DNA of 64,000 nucleotides, taken from Alphaproteobacteria bacterium (GTDB lineage Bacteria; Pseudomonadota; Alphaproteobacteria; Micavibrionales; Micavibrionaceae). The translations under genes and the position numbers were made by a program. The stretch spans positions 372,001 to 436,000 of the forward strand of contig NVTV01000003.1 of assembly GCA_002401695.1 (NCBI GenBank), in the 5' to 3' direction. Each line of letters begins with the position of its first letter. Within the stretch, counting starts at the first letter, position 1. Below the pieces are notes generated by a model. The model had not been told where the DNA came from, ran no database searches, and worked only from the letters and a program-made list of their open reading frames with translations. This document shows, one piece after another, positions 27,801 through 36,109 of the stretch.

Positions 27801-29711
27801 CAGCCATTTGATGTGGTCGGTGTCGGTGATATGGGCGGAGATGTTTTTGGTAACGGTATGTTGTTGTCAGAGCAGATTAATCTGGTCGGTGCGTTCAATC
27901 ATTTGCATATTTTCTGTGACCCTAACCCTAATGCGGCCAAGTCATTTGTTGAGCGTCAGCGTTTGTTTGATATGATTGGTGGTTGGGATCAGTATAATGA
28001 AAAGCTGTTATCCAAGGGCGGTTGTATTTTCAAGCGCAGCGACAAAATGTTGAAGTTAACGCCGGAAATTCAAAAACGTTTTGATATTGAAGAAAGTAAT
28101 GTGACGCCTGATTGTCTTATTCGGGCAATGTTGAAGTCGCGTACGGATTTGTTGTGGTTCGGCGGTATCGGTACATATATTAAGGCGACCAGTGAAACGG
28201 ATTCGGATGTTGGTGATAAGGCAAGTGATGCACTTCGTGTTGATGCGAGTGAAGTTCGCGCGAAAGTTATTGGTGAGGGCGCAAATCTTGGCATTACACA
28301 ATTGGCGCGTATTGAAATGTCCGAGCAGGGCGTCAGTATTAACACAGACTTTCTTGATAATTCTGCCGGTGTGGATTCATCTGACCATGAGGTGAATATT
28401 AAAATTCTGATGCGTGATGTTATGGAGCAAAAAGACCATGGAATGGATCTTTCTGCGCGTAATAAGCTGCTTGAACAAATGACCAGTGAAATTGCTTCCC
28501 ATGTTTTACGTCATAATTATCAGCAAGCACAGGCAATTTCTTTGATGGAAATGCAGGCTCCTGAAAACTTGCAGTTACATGATGAACTTATTCAAGATAT
28601 GGAACGTGAAGAAGGGTTGAGTCGTGAAATTGAAGGCTTGCCTGATCAGAGTATTATTGAAGAGCGTTTACGTATGGGTAAAGGCTTAACGCGTCCTGAG
28701 CTGTGCGTAATTTTTGCTTATGCGAAAATAAACCTGACGCAAGATCTCTTGAATTCCGATATTCCGGATAGTTCGGAAATGAATTACTGGATTATGGATT
28801 ATTTCCCAGAGATTTTGGGCAAAAAATTCGAAAAGGAGATTCTACGTCATCGTCTGAAACGTGAAATAATTGCGACAATGATGGCGAATTCCTTGATTAA
28901 CCGTATGGGCCCGACATTCTTGAAATCGCGCATGAATAAAACAGGCGCGACAGTTGATGAAATTGCACGTGCCTATATTGTTGTGCGTGATGCTTTTGGT
29001 CTCCGTCCATTATGGGACAGTATTGAGGCGTTGGATGGTACTGTTCCTGCGCAAGTACAGCTTAAAGCGATGTGTGAGATTGTGCATCTGTCAGAGTATG
29101 GTATTACGTGGTTCTTGACCCGTCTGGGGCGTGATCTGGATATTAATAAGGATGCAAAAGAATTTGGTGCAGGTATTAAGACATTGTCCCAAAATCTGGA
29201 TAAGTTGGTACCTGAGAGTCTTCAGCTTACGATCAGGCAGCGTCAGGATGCAGCGTTATCAGATGGTTTGCCCAAAGTACTGGCACGTCAAATTGCGTTG
29301 ATGCCTGTTTTATCATCTGCGTGTGATATTATCCGTATTGCGACGGAACAAAAGGTTGATTTGAAGGAAACCGCACGGATATATTTCCAAGTAGGAGAGC
29401 GTTTCCATCTTGATTGGCTTCGTCAAAAAGCCCGTTTTTTGCCACAAGGCGATCATTGGAAAAGCGAAGCGGCAAACGGTCTGATGGGGCAGCTTTATGG
29501 CTGTCAGGCAGGTTTGACTGTACGTGTCTTGCATGATGTCGGTAAAAAGAATGTAAAGGGCGGCGCGACATTTGATGGCTGGTTGAAAATACATGAACAT
29601 CATGTGACACAATTGGATCCGTTATTTGCAGATTTGCGCCGTGCGGGTACTGTGGATTTAACAATGCTTACTGTTGCAGAACAACGTTTGCGTAGCTTGT
29701 GTGGTGGTTAG
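24891..29711 (+). CDS. NAD-specific glutamate dehydrogenase, 180-kDa class
   Basis: This enzyme deaminates glutamate to 2-oxoglutarate with NAD. At 1606 residues it belongs to the large L-GDH180 class (Bac_GDH): a long N-terminal region with ACT-like regulatory segments, a central catalytic domain and a C-terminal helical extension. The catalytic part is recognisable in [38 protein letters not shown], and [19 protein letters not shown]. It probably corresponds to the alphaproteobacterial GdhZ type (inference). ATG 24891 is chosen; a GTG four codons upstream is possible. Its last four bases overlap the convergent ubiA gene. It would consume the glutamate made by PutA. Confidence 0.95.
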   Translation: [1606 protein letters not shown]

Positions 29712-30634
29712 GTCACAATAAGAAACAGCAAGATCAAAATGCCGGTTATGTGATTCGATTTAAAAATTGATAAAGAGCTGGACGGGTCATTTGGATTCCA
29801 TGCCCATATTTGCCATGTAAAGTGCAAAATGGGCATGAGAATAAAAAGCGATGTTGTGTATGCATTACCAGCGGTTATGTGCGCGCCGAGTATTGATGCG
29901 GTGCTTAAGGCATAGAACCCACCAACCCACATTTTACTGTTTTCGCCGAATTTCAGGGCGGTTGATTTAATGCCTGCCATGATGTCGTCCTCTTTATCTT
30001 GGTGGGCGTAAATGGTGTCATAGCCCAGTGTCCAAAATATTCCTCCCAGATAAAGAAGCAGTGCAGGCGTGCTTATCTCTCCTGTGATGGCACTGTAGCC
30101 CATCAAGGCGCCAAAGTTAAAGGTCAGGCCAAGGAACGCTTGTGGCCACCATGTAAGGCGCTTCATAAGAGGGTAGGACAGGATAAGCGGGAGGGTTGTA
30201 ACCCCTAAGATAATGGTTGTAATGTTGAATTGCAAAAGAACTGCAAGGCCTATTAGCAACAAAGTCGCTAAAAATACAATCCCTTTTCGGACGGAAACTG
30301 TGCCATTGGCCAAGGGGCGGCCTTGGGTGCGCTCCACCATTTTATCCAGATCGCGATCCCATAAATCATTCACGACACATCCCGCGCCCCGCATGATAAC
30401 TGCGCCGACGATAAAGAGAGCGATTATGCGACATTCGCGCACGCCGAAGTTTGATATTCCGCCGGATGCAAGGGTAATTCCCCAAAAACCGGGCAGCAAT
30501 AACAGCCAAATACCGATGGGTCTGTCCAGCCGCATCAAATAGGCATACGGACGTATGGGGGCGGGTAGGTATGTCTCTATCCAGACAAGCCTCTTGATAT
30601 CTGTATGCGCTTTGGTGTTTATTAGATTGGTCAT
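29708..30634 (-). CDS. ubiA: 4-hydroxybenzoate polyprenyltransferase
   Basis: UbiA attaches the polyprenyl tail to 4-hydroxybenzoate in ubiquinone biosynthesis, in the inner membrane. The 308-residue polytopic protein carries both Asp-rich prenyl-diphosphate sites: NDLWDRDLDKMVERTQGRPL (about residues 88-107) and YDTIYAHQDKEDDIMAGIKS (about 205-224). RLDRPIGIWLLLLPGFWG at about 35-52 is a UbiA signature. It starts at ATG 30634, whose bases overlap the divergent rsmE start (CATG). The stop overlaps the end of the GDH gene. Confidence 0.95.
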   Translation of the reverse strand: MTNLINTKAHTDIKRLVWIETYLPAPIRPYAYLMRLDRPIGIWLLLLPGFWGITLASGGISNFGVRECRIIALFIVGAVIMRGAGCVVNDLWDRDLDKMVERTQGRPLANGTVSVRKGIVFLATLLLIGLAVLLQFNITTIILGVTTLPLILSYPLMKRLTWWPQAFLGLTFNFGALMGYSAITGEISTPALLLYLGGIFWTLGYDTIYAHQDKEDDIMAGIKSTALKFGENSKMWVGGFYALSTASILGAHITAGNAYTTSLFILMPILHFTWQIWAWNPNDPSSSLSIFKSNHITGILILLFLIVT

Positions 30635-31370
30635 GATAGATCATATATACAAGTATCCGCGTCTATATATCAATGTGCCTTTTTCACAAGGCGCAGAAAT
30701 TTCTTTGGACGCGGCGCATATCCATTATTTGAAAAATGTCCTGCGCAAGGGTGTTGGTGATGTTCTGCGCGTGTTTAACGGGCGTGACGGGGAATGGCTG
30801 GCCAGTCTTAAAATGCTTGGGAAAAAGAACGGTTTGGCTTTGTTAACCGAGCAAATAAAGCGGCAGCCTGATGTCTCTGCGCCTCTGTACTTGTTTTTTG
30901 CCCCGATTAAAAAGCAACGCATGGATTTTCTGATTGAAAAGGCGGTAGAGCTGGGCGTGAGCGGTCTATATCCTGTTATCACGAACAGAACGGAAAATAG
31001 GAAGCTGAACGAGGAGCGTATGCGTTCCCAGATTATTGAGGCGACCGAGCAGTGCGAGCGCCTTGATCTACCGACACTATATCCTGCGCAAAAATTACCT
31101 GAATTATTACGGATGAAAGAGACATTGTTTTTCGATATCCCACTTTTGGTTTGTTTGGAGCGTCATGAGGCCACAACGGCGTTATCTTCGTATTCGTATG
31201 AAAAGGGTGCCGCGTTTTTGATCGGGCCGGAGGGGGGCTTTGATAATCAAGAGGTGAAAGCCTTGATTGCCGCAGAGAATATAAGGTTGATCGATTTGGG
31301 GGATACAATTTTACGCGCAGAAACGGCGGCGATCGCGTGCTTATCCTATGCCAGAATATTGACTTCTTAG
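30633..31370 (+). CDS. rsmE: 16S rRNA (uracil(1498)-N3)-methyltransferase
   Basis: RsmE methylates U1498 of 16S rRNA. The 245-residue SPOUT protein starts MIDHIYKYPRLYINV, in register with the family N-terminal PUA-like domain (HIHYLKNVLRKGVGD, VFNGRDGEW). The SAM-binding knot is formed by APIKKQRMDFLIEKAVELGV, ATEQCERL, LIGPEGGFDNQEV and IDLGDTILRAETAAIACLS. An in-frame extension to 30555 is antisense to ubiA and rejected. No ribosome site is visible; ATG 30633 shares bases with the ubiA start. Confidence 0.94.
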   Translation: MIDHIYKYPRLYINVPFSQGAEISLDAAHIHYLKNVLRKGVGDVLRVFNGRDGEWLASLKMLGKKNGLALLTEQIKRQPDVSAPLYLFFAPIKKQRMDFLIEKAVELGVSGLYPVITNRTENRKLNEERMRSQIIEATEQCERLDLPTLYPAQKLPELLRMKETLFFDIPLLVCLERHEATTALSSYSYEKGAAFLIGPEGGFDNQEVKALIAAENIRLIDLGDTILRAETAAIACLSYARILTS

Positions 31371-31502
31371 TAGATAGATTAAAGAAATCAAGAAATCACT
31401 CTGTTCAGGCTTGCTTTTTCAGTGATATATTCTTATTCATACTATCGAATTTTACGTGTGTATTTTTCGGTTTTGACATAAGAAAACAAAAAAGATTTTA
31501 CA

Positions 31503-32339
31503 ATGAGCAAAAATATATTATGGACGGTGTCGTTGGCGTTTTTAGGTCTGGTCGTTTTAATTGATCCTGCATTTGCGAATGGACCGGTCGATTGGGCGTT
31601 TGGTTTTCAGCCTGCGGCAACATCTTCGGCGGAACGCATTTATGAATTTCATAATTTATTGATGATTATTATCACGGGTATTACGGTATTTGTGACGCTG
31701 TTACTGATTTTTGTTGTTATTCGCTATAATAAACATGTCAATAAAACACCATCCAAGGTGACGCATAATGTTATGCTGGAGATTGTTTGGACGGTTCTCC
31801 CTATCGTTCTTCTGATTATTATTGCCATTCCATCTTTCAAAATCCTTTATAAAAATGACCGTATTGTCGAGCCGGAAATGACTTTGAAAATTACGGGGTA
31901 TCAGTGGTATTGGGGATATGAGTATCCTGATCAGGGTGGTTTGATGTTTGACTCGCGGATGGTCGCAACGGAAGATTTGCGCCCCGATCAGAAAAGATTA
32001 CTTTCGACGGATAATGTTGTCGTTTTGCCAATTGAAACCGATATTGCCATTTTAGTGACGTCGAATGATGTTATTCATGCATGGGCAATTCCGGCGTTTG
32101 GTGTGAAAATTGATACAGTGCTGGGGCGTACGAATGAGACGTGGTTCCGTATTAATCGTGTCGGGGTTTATTATGGCCAGTGCTCTGAACTGTGTGGCAA
32201 GGATCATAGCTTCATGCCCATCGAAGTGCACGCTGTAACCAAAGAAGAGTTTGAGGCATGGACATTGCGCGCAAAGGAAGAGTTTTCCGCAAATGATAAT
32301 ATGCCTAAGAATATTAAGTTAACTGCGTTACAGCAGTAA
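31503..32339 (+). CDS. coxB: Cytochrome c oxidase subunit II
   Basis: Subunit II of the aa3-type oxidase takes electrons from cytochrome c through its CuA centre. The 278-residue precursor has a signal sequence (cleavage near residue 23, FAN), two membrane helices (about 50-75 and 92-115), and a periplasmic cupredoxin domain. The CuA ligands are visible in VIHAWAIPAFGVK (His) and YYGQCSELCGKDHSFM (Cys, Cys, His, Met). YQWYWGYEYP is the conserved aromatic electron-entry stretch. It leads the oxidase cluster, 30 bases before coxA. Confidence 0.96.
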   Translation: MSKNILWTVSLAFLGLVVLIDPAFANGPVDWAFGFQPAATSSAERIYEFHNLLMIIITGITVFVTLLLIFVVIRYNKHVNKTPSKVTHNVMLEIVWTVLPIVLLIIIAIPSFKILYKNDRIVEPEMTLKITGYQWYWGYEYPDQGGLMFDSRMVATEDLRPDQKRLLSTDNVVVLPIETDIAILVTSNDVIHAWAIPAFGVKIDTVLGRTNETWFRINRVGVYYGQCSELCGKDHSFMPIEVHAVTKEEFEAWTLRAKEEFSANDNMPKNIKLTALQQ

Positions 32340-32369
32340 TTTTTACCGTTTAAACAGAGAGATTAAAAT

Positions 32370-33959
32370 ATGAGTGATCACAAACCAAGCTTTTTTAAAC
32401 GTTGGTTCATGTCAACAAACCACAAAGATATTGGTACACTTTACATTATCTTTTCAATCATTGCCGGTCTTGTTGGTGGCTTGTTTTCTATGTTTATGCG
32501 TCTTGAGCTTGAGCAGCCTGGTGTGCAGTATTTTCTAGACTCTGCGGGTGGCGTTGATGGTCACATGTGGAATGTGATTATTACCGCGCATGGTTTGATT
32601 ATGGTGTTCTTCGTTGTGATGCCGGGTTTGATCGGTGGGTTCGGGAACTGGTTTGTGCCGCTTATGATTGGCGCGCCTGACATGGCGTTTCCGCGTTTGA
32701 ATAATATTTCATTTTGGTTGATGGTTCCTGCCTTTTTGCTTTTGGGTTTGTCGACGGTGATCGGGGGCGGCGCCGGAACCGGGTGGACGATTTATCCGCC
32801 GCTTTCGGGCAGTGCCTTCGGGCATGATGGCATGTCGGTCGATATGGCGATCTTTGCGCTCCATTTGGCGGGGGCGAGCTCTATTTTAGGGGCGGCGAAC
32901 TTTATTACGACGATCTTTAATATGCGCGCACCGGGTATGACATTGCATAAGATGCCGCTGTTTGTCTGGTCGATGCTTGTGACGTCTTTCTTGCTTGTGT
33001 TGTCTTTGCCTGTTTTGGGCGGCGCGATTACGATGTTGTTGACGGATCGTAATTTCGGTACAGCATTCTTTAATCCGGAAGGTGGTGGTGATCCTATCTT
33101 GTTCCAGCATCTGTTCTGGTTCTTTGGACATCCTGAAGTGTATATTATGATTTTGCCGGGATTTGGTATTATTTCACATATTGTTTCTACATTTTCAAAG
33201 CGTCCAATCTTTGGGTATTTGGGCATGGCGTATGCCATGGTCTCTATTGGTGCGGTTGGCTTTGTTGTTTGGGCGCATCATATGTATACGGTGGGGATGA
33301 GCGTTGATACGCGTGCTTATTTCACGGCTGCGACGCTTATTATTGCCATTCCTACGGGGATCAAAATTTTCTCGTGGATTGCGACAATGTGGGGTGGTTC
33401 TATCAGCTTTAAGGTGCCGATGCTTTGGGCGATCGGGTTTATTTTCCTTTTCACCGTTGGCGGTGTTACAGGCGTTGTTTTGGCGAATGCGGGTATGGAC
33501 GTTGCGTTACATGACACATATTATGTGATTGCGCATTTCCATTACGTGTTGTCGCTTGGCGCGGTGTTTGCGCTGTTTGCAGGTTATTATTACTGGGCGG
33601 GTAAGATGTTTGGTAAAATTATTCCTGAATGGATGGGGCAAATTCATTTCTGGATGACATTTGTTGGTGTAAATTTGATTTTCTTCCCGCAGCATTTCCT
33701 TGGTCTGCAAGGCATGCCACGTCGCTATGTTGATTATCCTGATGCGTATGCAGGGTTTAATATGATCTCGTCTTATGGGGCGTATTTAACCGGTATTGCG
33801 ACGCTTTGGTTTATTGTGGTTGTGTTCTACACATTGTTCTTCGGTAAGAAGGCAACGGATAATTACTGGGATGTTGAGCCACAGTGCTTTACGTTAGAGT
33901 GGTCAGTGTCTTCACCACCGCCGTTCCATCAGTTCGAAATCCAGCCTAAGGTGAAGTAA
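32370..33959 (+). CDS. coxA: Cytochrome c oxidase subunit I
   Basis: Catalytic subunit I binds haem a and the haem a3/CuB centre and pumps protons. It has 529 residues and twelve membrane helices. Ligand motifs are [19 protein letters not shown] (haem a His), [18 protein letters not shown] (CuB His and the cross-linked Tyr), [10 protein letters not shown] (CuB His pair), and [15 protein letters not shown] (haem a3 and haem a His). The K-channel lysine region is in [10 protein letters not shown]. It is co-transcribed with coxB. A bidirectional terminator follows, which separates it from the rest of the oxidase genes. Confidence 0.97.
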   Translation: MSDHKPSFFKRWFMSTNHKDIGTLYIIFSIIAGLVGGLFSMFMRLELEQPGVQYFLDSAGGVDGHMWNVIITAHGLIMVFFVVMPGLIGGFGNWFVPLMIGAPDMAFPRLNNISFWLMVPAFLLLGLSTVIGGGAGTGWTIYPPLSGSAFGHDGMSVDMAIFALHLAGASSILGAANFITTIFNMRAPGMTLHKMPLFVWSMLVTSFLLVLSLPVLGGAITMLLTDRNFGTAFFNPEGGGDPILFQHLFWFFGHPEVYIMILPGFGIISHIVSTFSKRPIFGYLGMAYAMVSIGAVGFVVWAHHMYTVGMSVDTRAYFTAATLIIAIPTGIKIFSWIATMWGGSISFKVPMLWAIGFIFLFTVGGVTGVVLANAGMDVALHDTYYVIAHFHYVLSLGAVFALFAGYYYWAGKMFGKIIPEWMGQIHFWMTFVGVNLIFFPQHFLGLQGMPRRYVDYPDAYAGFNMISSYGAYLTGIATLWFIVVVFYTLFFGKKATDNYWDVEPQCFTLEWSVSSPPPFHQFEIQPKVK

Positions 33960-33984
33960 TTACTTTAGCGTTCGAGATAAAATC

Positions 33985-34009
33985 AAAGCCCCTTTCGAGG
34001 GGCTTTTTT
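33985..34009. terminator. Bidirectional intrinsic terminator between coxA and a convergent small gene
   Basis: Stem AAAGCCCC/GGGGCTTT with a six-base loop, followed by three further T's on the plus strand and by TTTGATTTT on the minus strand. It lies 25 bases after the coxA stop and 30 bases after the end of the convergent small gene, so it can serve both. Confidence 0.85.
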
Positions 34010-34038
34010 ATGCGCAGAGAGATATTTAGTTCAGAGGC

Positions 34039-34425
34039 TTAGTTCATTGAGGGTGCGCCACATTCCAGTGATATGTCTTCAAATGTGGCCTGTGTGCCTA
34101 GTTTTCTTTTATATGGTGCGATTAATTGTGCAATGTCTTCCGGGCTGCTTATACTGTCGAAAAATCTGTGCGCTTCTTCGTCAAGCGAGGCGAGAACGGT
34201 GGCTTCTGTTATATCTTCTTTTCTGTAGGCATATATTTGCAGTTCTGCAAAGGCGCAAAATGTCTCTTGCATAATATCGACAGGAACCTCTTTTGAATAT
34301 TCCATGCGCAGATCACGGCTGCTTATTTTTAAACGCTGTTTTGCTTCGTTATAGGTAATAGTGTTATCCCAGTACTGTGTTTCTATATTACCTACCTGAT
34401 TGTGGAATTCTGCAAGGTTGCTCAT
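34039..34425 (-). CDS. Small acidic helical protein, paralogue of its neighbour
   Basis: I do not recognise this 128-residue soluble, largely helical protein. It is clearly related to the next gene upstream (34510-34905): both have a Thr-x-Tyr-x-(D/E)-Ala-(K/R) segment near residue 25, a FxxFxELxIxAY segment near residue 60, and the near-identical ending IxPYKRxxGxxATFEDISL followed by a short tail with a Cys-Gly. No signal peptide or membrane helix. It sits on the opposite strand inside the oxidase cluster, between coxA and ctaB. A perfect 8-base inverted repeat lies 35-65 bases upstream of its start and may be an operator. Function unknown. Confidence 0.7.
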   Translation of the reverse strand: MSNLAEFHNQVGNIETQYWDNTITYNEAKQRLKISSRDLRMEYSKEVPVDIMQETFCAFAELQIYAYRKEDITEATVLASLDEEAHRFFDSISSPEDIAQLIAPYKRKLGTQATFEDISLECGAPSMN

Positions 34426-34459
34426 TATTTATCACCCATTCTTAGTATATTTTCCTGTA

Positions 34460-34489
34460 ATTGTAATTTATTGATAATTTTATTACAAT
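34460..34489. repeat. 8-base inverted repeat upstream of the 34039-34425 gene
   Basis: ATTGTAAT at 34460-34467 and ATTACAAT at 34482-34489 are perfect reverse complements with 14 bases between them. It lies between the two paralogous small genes. There is no T-run on the minus strand, so it is more likely a protein-binding site than a terminator; in such AT-rich sequence chance is possible. Confidence 0.4.
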
Positions 34490-34509
34490 AATAAACTATT
34501 TTTTGTCAT

Positions 34510-34905
34510 TTAATTTGGGCTGAGTGCACCACATAAGGGATCTAGTGATATGTCTTCGAATGTTGCAGGGGCGCCGATTTGTCGCTTGTATGGCATGATT
34601 ACTTGCGTGATTTCGTCGGGGGTTTTGATTGGGCCAAATATGTGTTTTGCTATCGATTCTATGGACGATATTGCATGTTCCATTGTACTGTCACTTTGCT
34701 TATAAGCTTGTATTTCCAGTTCTGAAAATGTATTAAATAACTCTTCTATAATAGGGTATGGAATACGATTTTGTAAATTATAGACGAGGCGCTCTCCTGC
34801 ATTTTTCATGTGATATCTGGCGTCAGAGTAGCTGGTTGTGTCGTCAATATAGTCATCTAATATTTTGTTAGTCTCGGCGCGAAAACTATCTATGTGATTA
34901 TCCAT
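34510..34905 (-). CDS. Small acidic helical protein, paralogue of its neighbour
   Basis: A 131-residue soluble, mostly helical protein, homologous along its whole length to the 34039-34425 product (shared ending IMPYKRQIGAPATFEDISL and the FxxFSELEIQAYK stretch). The start at 34905 (MDNHIDSF) is chosen because it aligns with the paralogue's MSNLAEFH; an in-frame ATG at 34941 adds 12 polar residues with no match. The pair probably arose by tandem duplication. No family recognised; no export signal. Both lie antisense to the flanking oxidase genes. Confidence 0.7.
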   Translation of the reverse strand: MDNHIDSFRAETNKILDDYIDDTTSYSDARYHMKNAGERLVYNLQNRIPYPIIEELFNTFSELEIQAYKQSDSTMEHAISSIESIAKHIFGPIKTPDEITQVIMPYKRQIGAPATFEDISLDPLCGALSPN

Positions 34906-35073
34906 ATTATCTACTTTGTTATTTTGTGTCTTTGCTATCATATGTTGTTTTATGGCAATTTTTCAAGAAATAATATTTATGTGGTTTGCTTGAGGCGCGG
35001 GGTTAATTGCATAGATGTGCGCATGAAAGCAAAAAGTGCGTGACCTTTTCCCTGAACATGATAAATAAAGAGT

Positions 35074-35985
35074 ATGGCTGATATAATTACACAAGATAAT
35101 GGTTTGTACGACGTTGTGGATGGCAGGGAGTCCCGCGTATCGGATTTCTTTGCGCTTTTAAAGCCACGCGTGATGAGCCTTGTTGTGTTTACCGGTTTTG
35201 CCGGATTGTGGGTGGCGCCGCACGCCTTTGAAATGCACCCTTTCCTTATTGTTATTGCGATGTTGTGTCTGGCGGTTAATGCAGGTGCGGCGGGTGCGAT
35301 TAATATGTGGTATGACCGCGATATCGATGCGATTATGAAGCGTACGCGCGGTCGTCCTATTCCAATGGGGCGTATTGATGCAAGTGAAGCGTTGACCTTT
35401 GGTGTTGTGCTGTCGATTTTTTCAGTGATGTTGATGGGGGTTGCGTTGAATTGGGTGGCGGCCGGTATTCTGGCTTTTGCTAACTTATTTTATGTTGTGG
35501 TTTATACAATGTGGCTGAAACGCTCTACGCCGCAAAATATTGTTATTGGCGGTGCGGCAGGGGCTTTTCCGCCTATGGTTGGCTGGGCGGCTGTGACGGG
35601 TGATGTTGCGATAGAGGCTGTTGTTTTGTTCGCGATTATCTTCTTTTGGACTCCGCCGCATTTTTGGGCGCTGTCTTTGTTTGCAAATTCGGATTATAAG
35701 GCTGCAAAAATTCCTATGATGCCTGTGGTTGCGGGGGTGCGCGCGACGAAAATACAGATGATTATCTATACGCTTGTTCTGTTCCCGATTACATTGTTGC
35801 CGTATTTTATGGGTGTGGCTGGTGTTATTTATCTTATAAGCGCGATTGCGCTGAGCGGTTTCTTTATTTTAACAGCGATTAAAGTATTCTTGTCGGATGA
35901 TTTGAAGCATGCACGTTTGATGTTTCGGTATTCGATATTTTACTTATTCGCATTATTTTTAGCGGTGATGATAAATGCCACATGA
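35074..35985 (+). CDS. ctaB: Protohaem IX farnesyltransferase (haem O synthase)
   Basis: CtaB converts haem B to haem O, the precursor of the haem A used by the oxidase. It is a 303-residue UbiA-superfamily membrane protein. The first prenyl-diphosphate site is NMWYDRDIDAIMKRTRGRPI (about residues 90-109), preceded by LLKPRVMSLVVFTG. The second is in WTPPHFWALSLFANSDYKAAKIPM. The position between coxA and ctaG is normal for alphaproteobacteria. AAAGAG precedes ATG 35074. Its last 11 bases overlap the CoxF-like small gene. Confidence 0.96.
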   Translation: MADIITQDNGLYDVVDGRESRVSDFFALLKPRVMSLVVFTGFAGLWVAPHAFEMHPFLIVIAMLCLAVNAGAAGAINMWYDRDIDAIMKRTRGRPIPMGRIDASEALTFGVVLSIFSVMLMGVALNWVAAGILAFANLFYVVVYTMWLKRSTPQNIVIGGAAGAFPPMVGWAAVTGDVAIEAVVLFAIIFFWTPPHFWALSLFANSDYKAAKIPMMPVVAGVRATKIQMIIYTLVLFPITLLPYFMGVAGVIYLISAIALSGFFILTAIKVFLSDDLKHARLMFRYSIFYLFALFLAVMINAT

Positions 35986-36106
35986 TGATTCCTACAAAAG
36001 TGAACTCCACAAGAAAAAAGCGAAAAAGAACTATGCGGTTCTGGCCATTATTTTTGGTTTCGTTGCCTTGATTTGGGCGATTAGTATTATAAAAATGAGT
36101 GGCTAG
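35975..36106 (+). CDS. CoxF-like small membrane protein of the oxidase cluster
   Basis: A 43-residue protein: a basic cytoplasmic head rich in Lys (HKKKAKKNY) followed by one membrane helix (AVLAIIFGFVALIWAISI) and a short IKMSG tail. Alphaproteobacterial oxidase operons often carry a small one-helix protein of this design, called CoxF, between ctaB and ctaG; the helix ending in I-x-K/R-x-G fits. The assignment is by context and pattern. It begins inside the end of ctaB (11-base overlap), so it is translationally coupled. Its stop is three bases before the start of the SDR gene. Confidence 0.7.
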   Translation: MPHDDSYKSELHKKKAKKNYAVLAIIFGFVALIWAISIIKMSG

Positions 36107-36109
36107 CCG

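Noticed and set aside
31473-31501. TTGACA at 31473 as a coxB promoter
   Set aside because: At 17 bases spacing the -10 would be TTTTAC and transcription would start after the ATG, so it cannot drive coxB from this position.
34460-34489. Inverted repeat as an intrinsic terminator of the upstream paralogue gene
   Set aside because: AT-only stem and no T-run after it on the minus strand.
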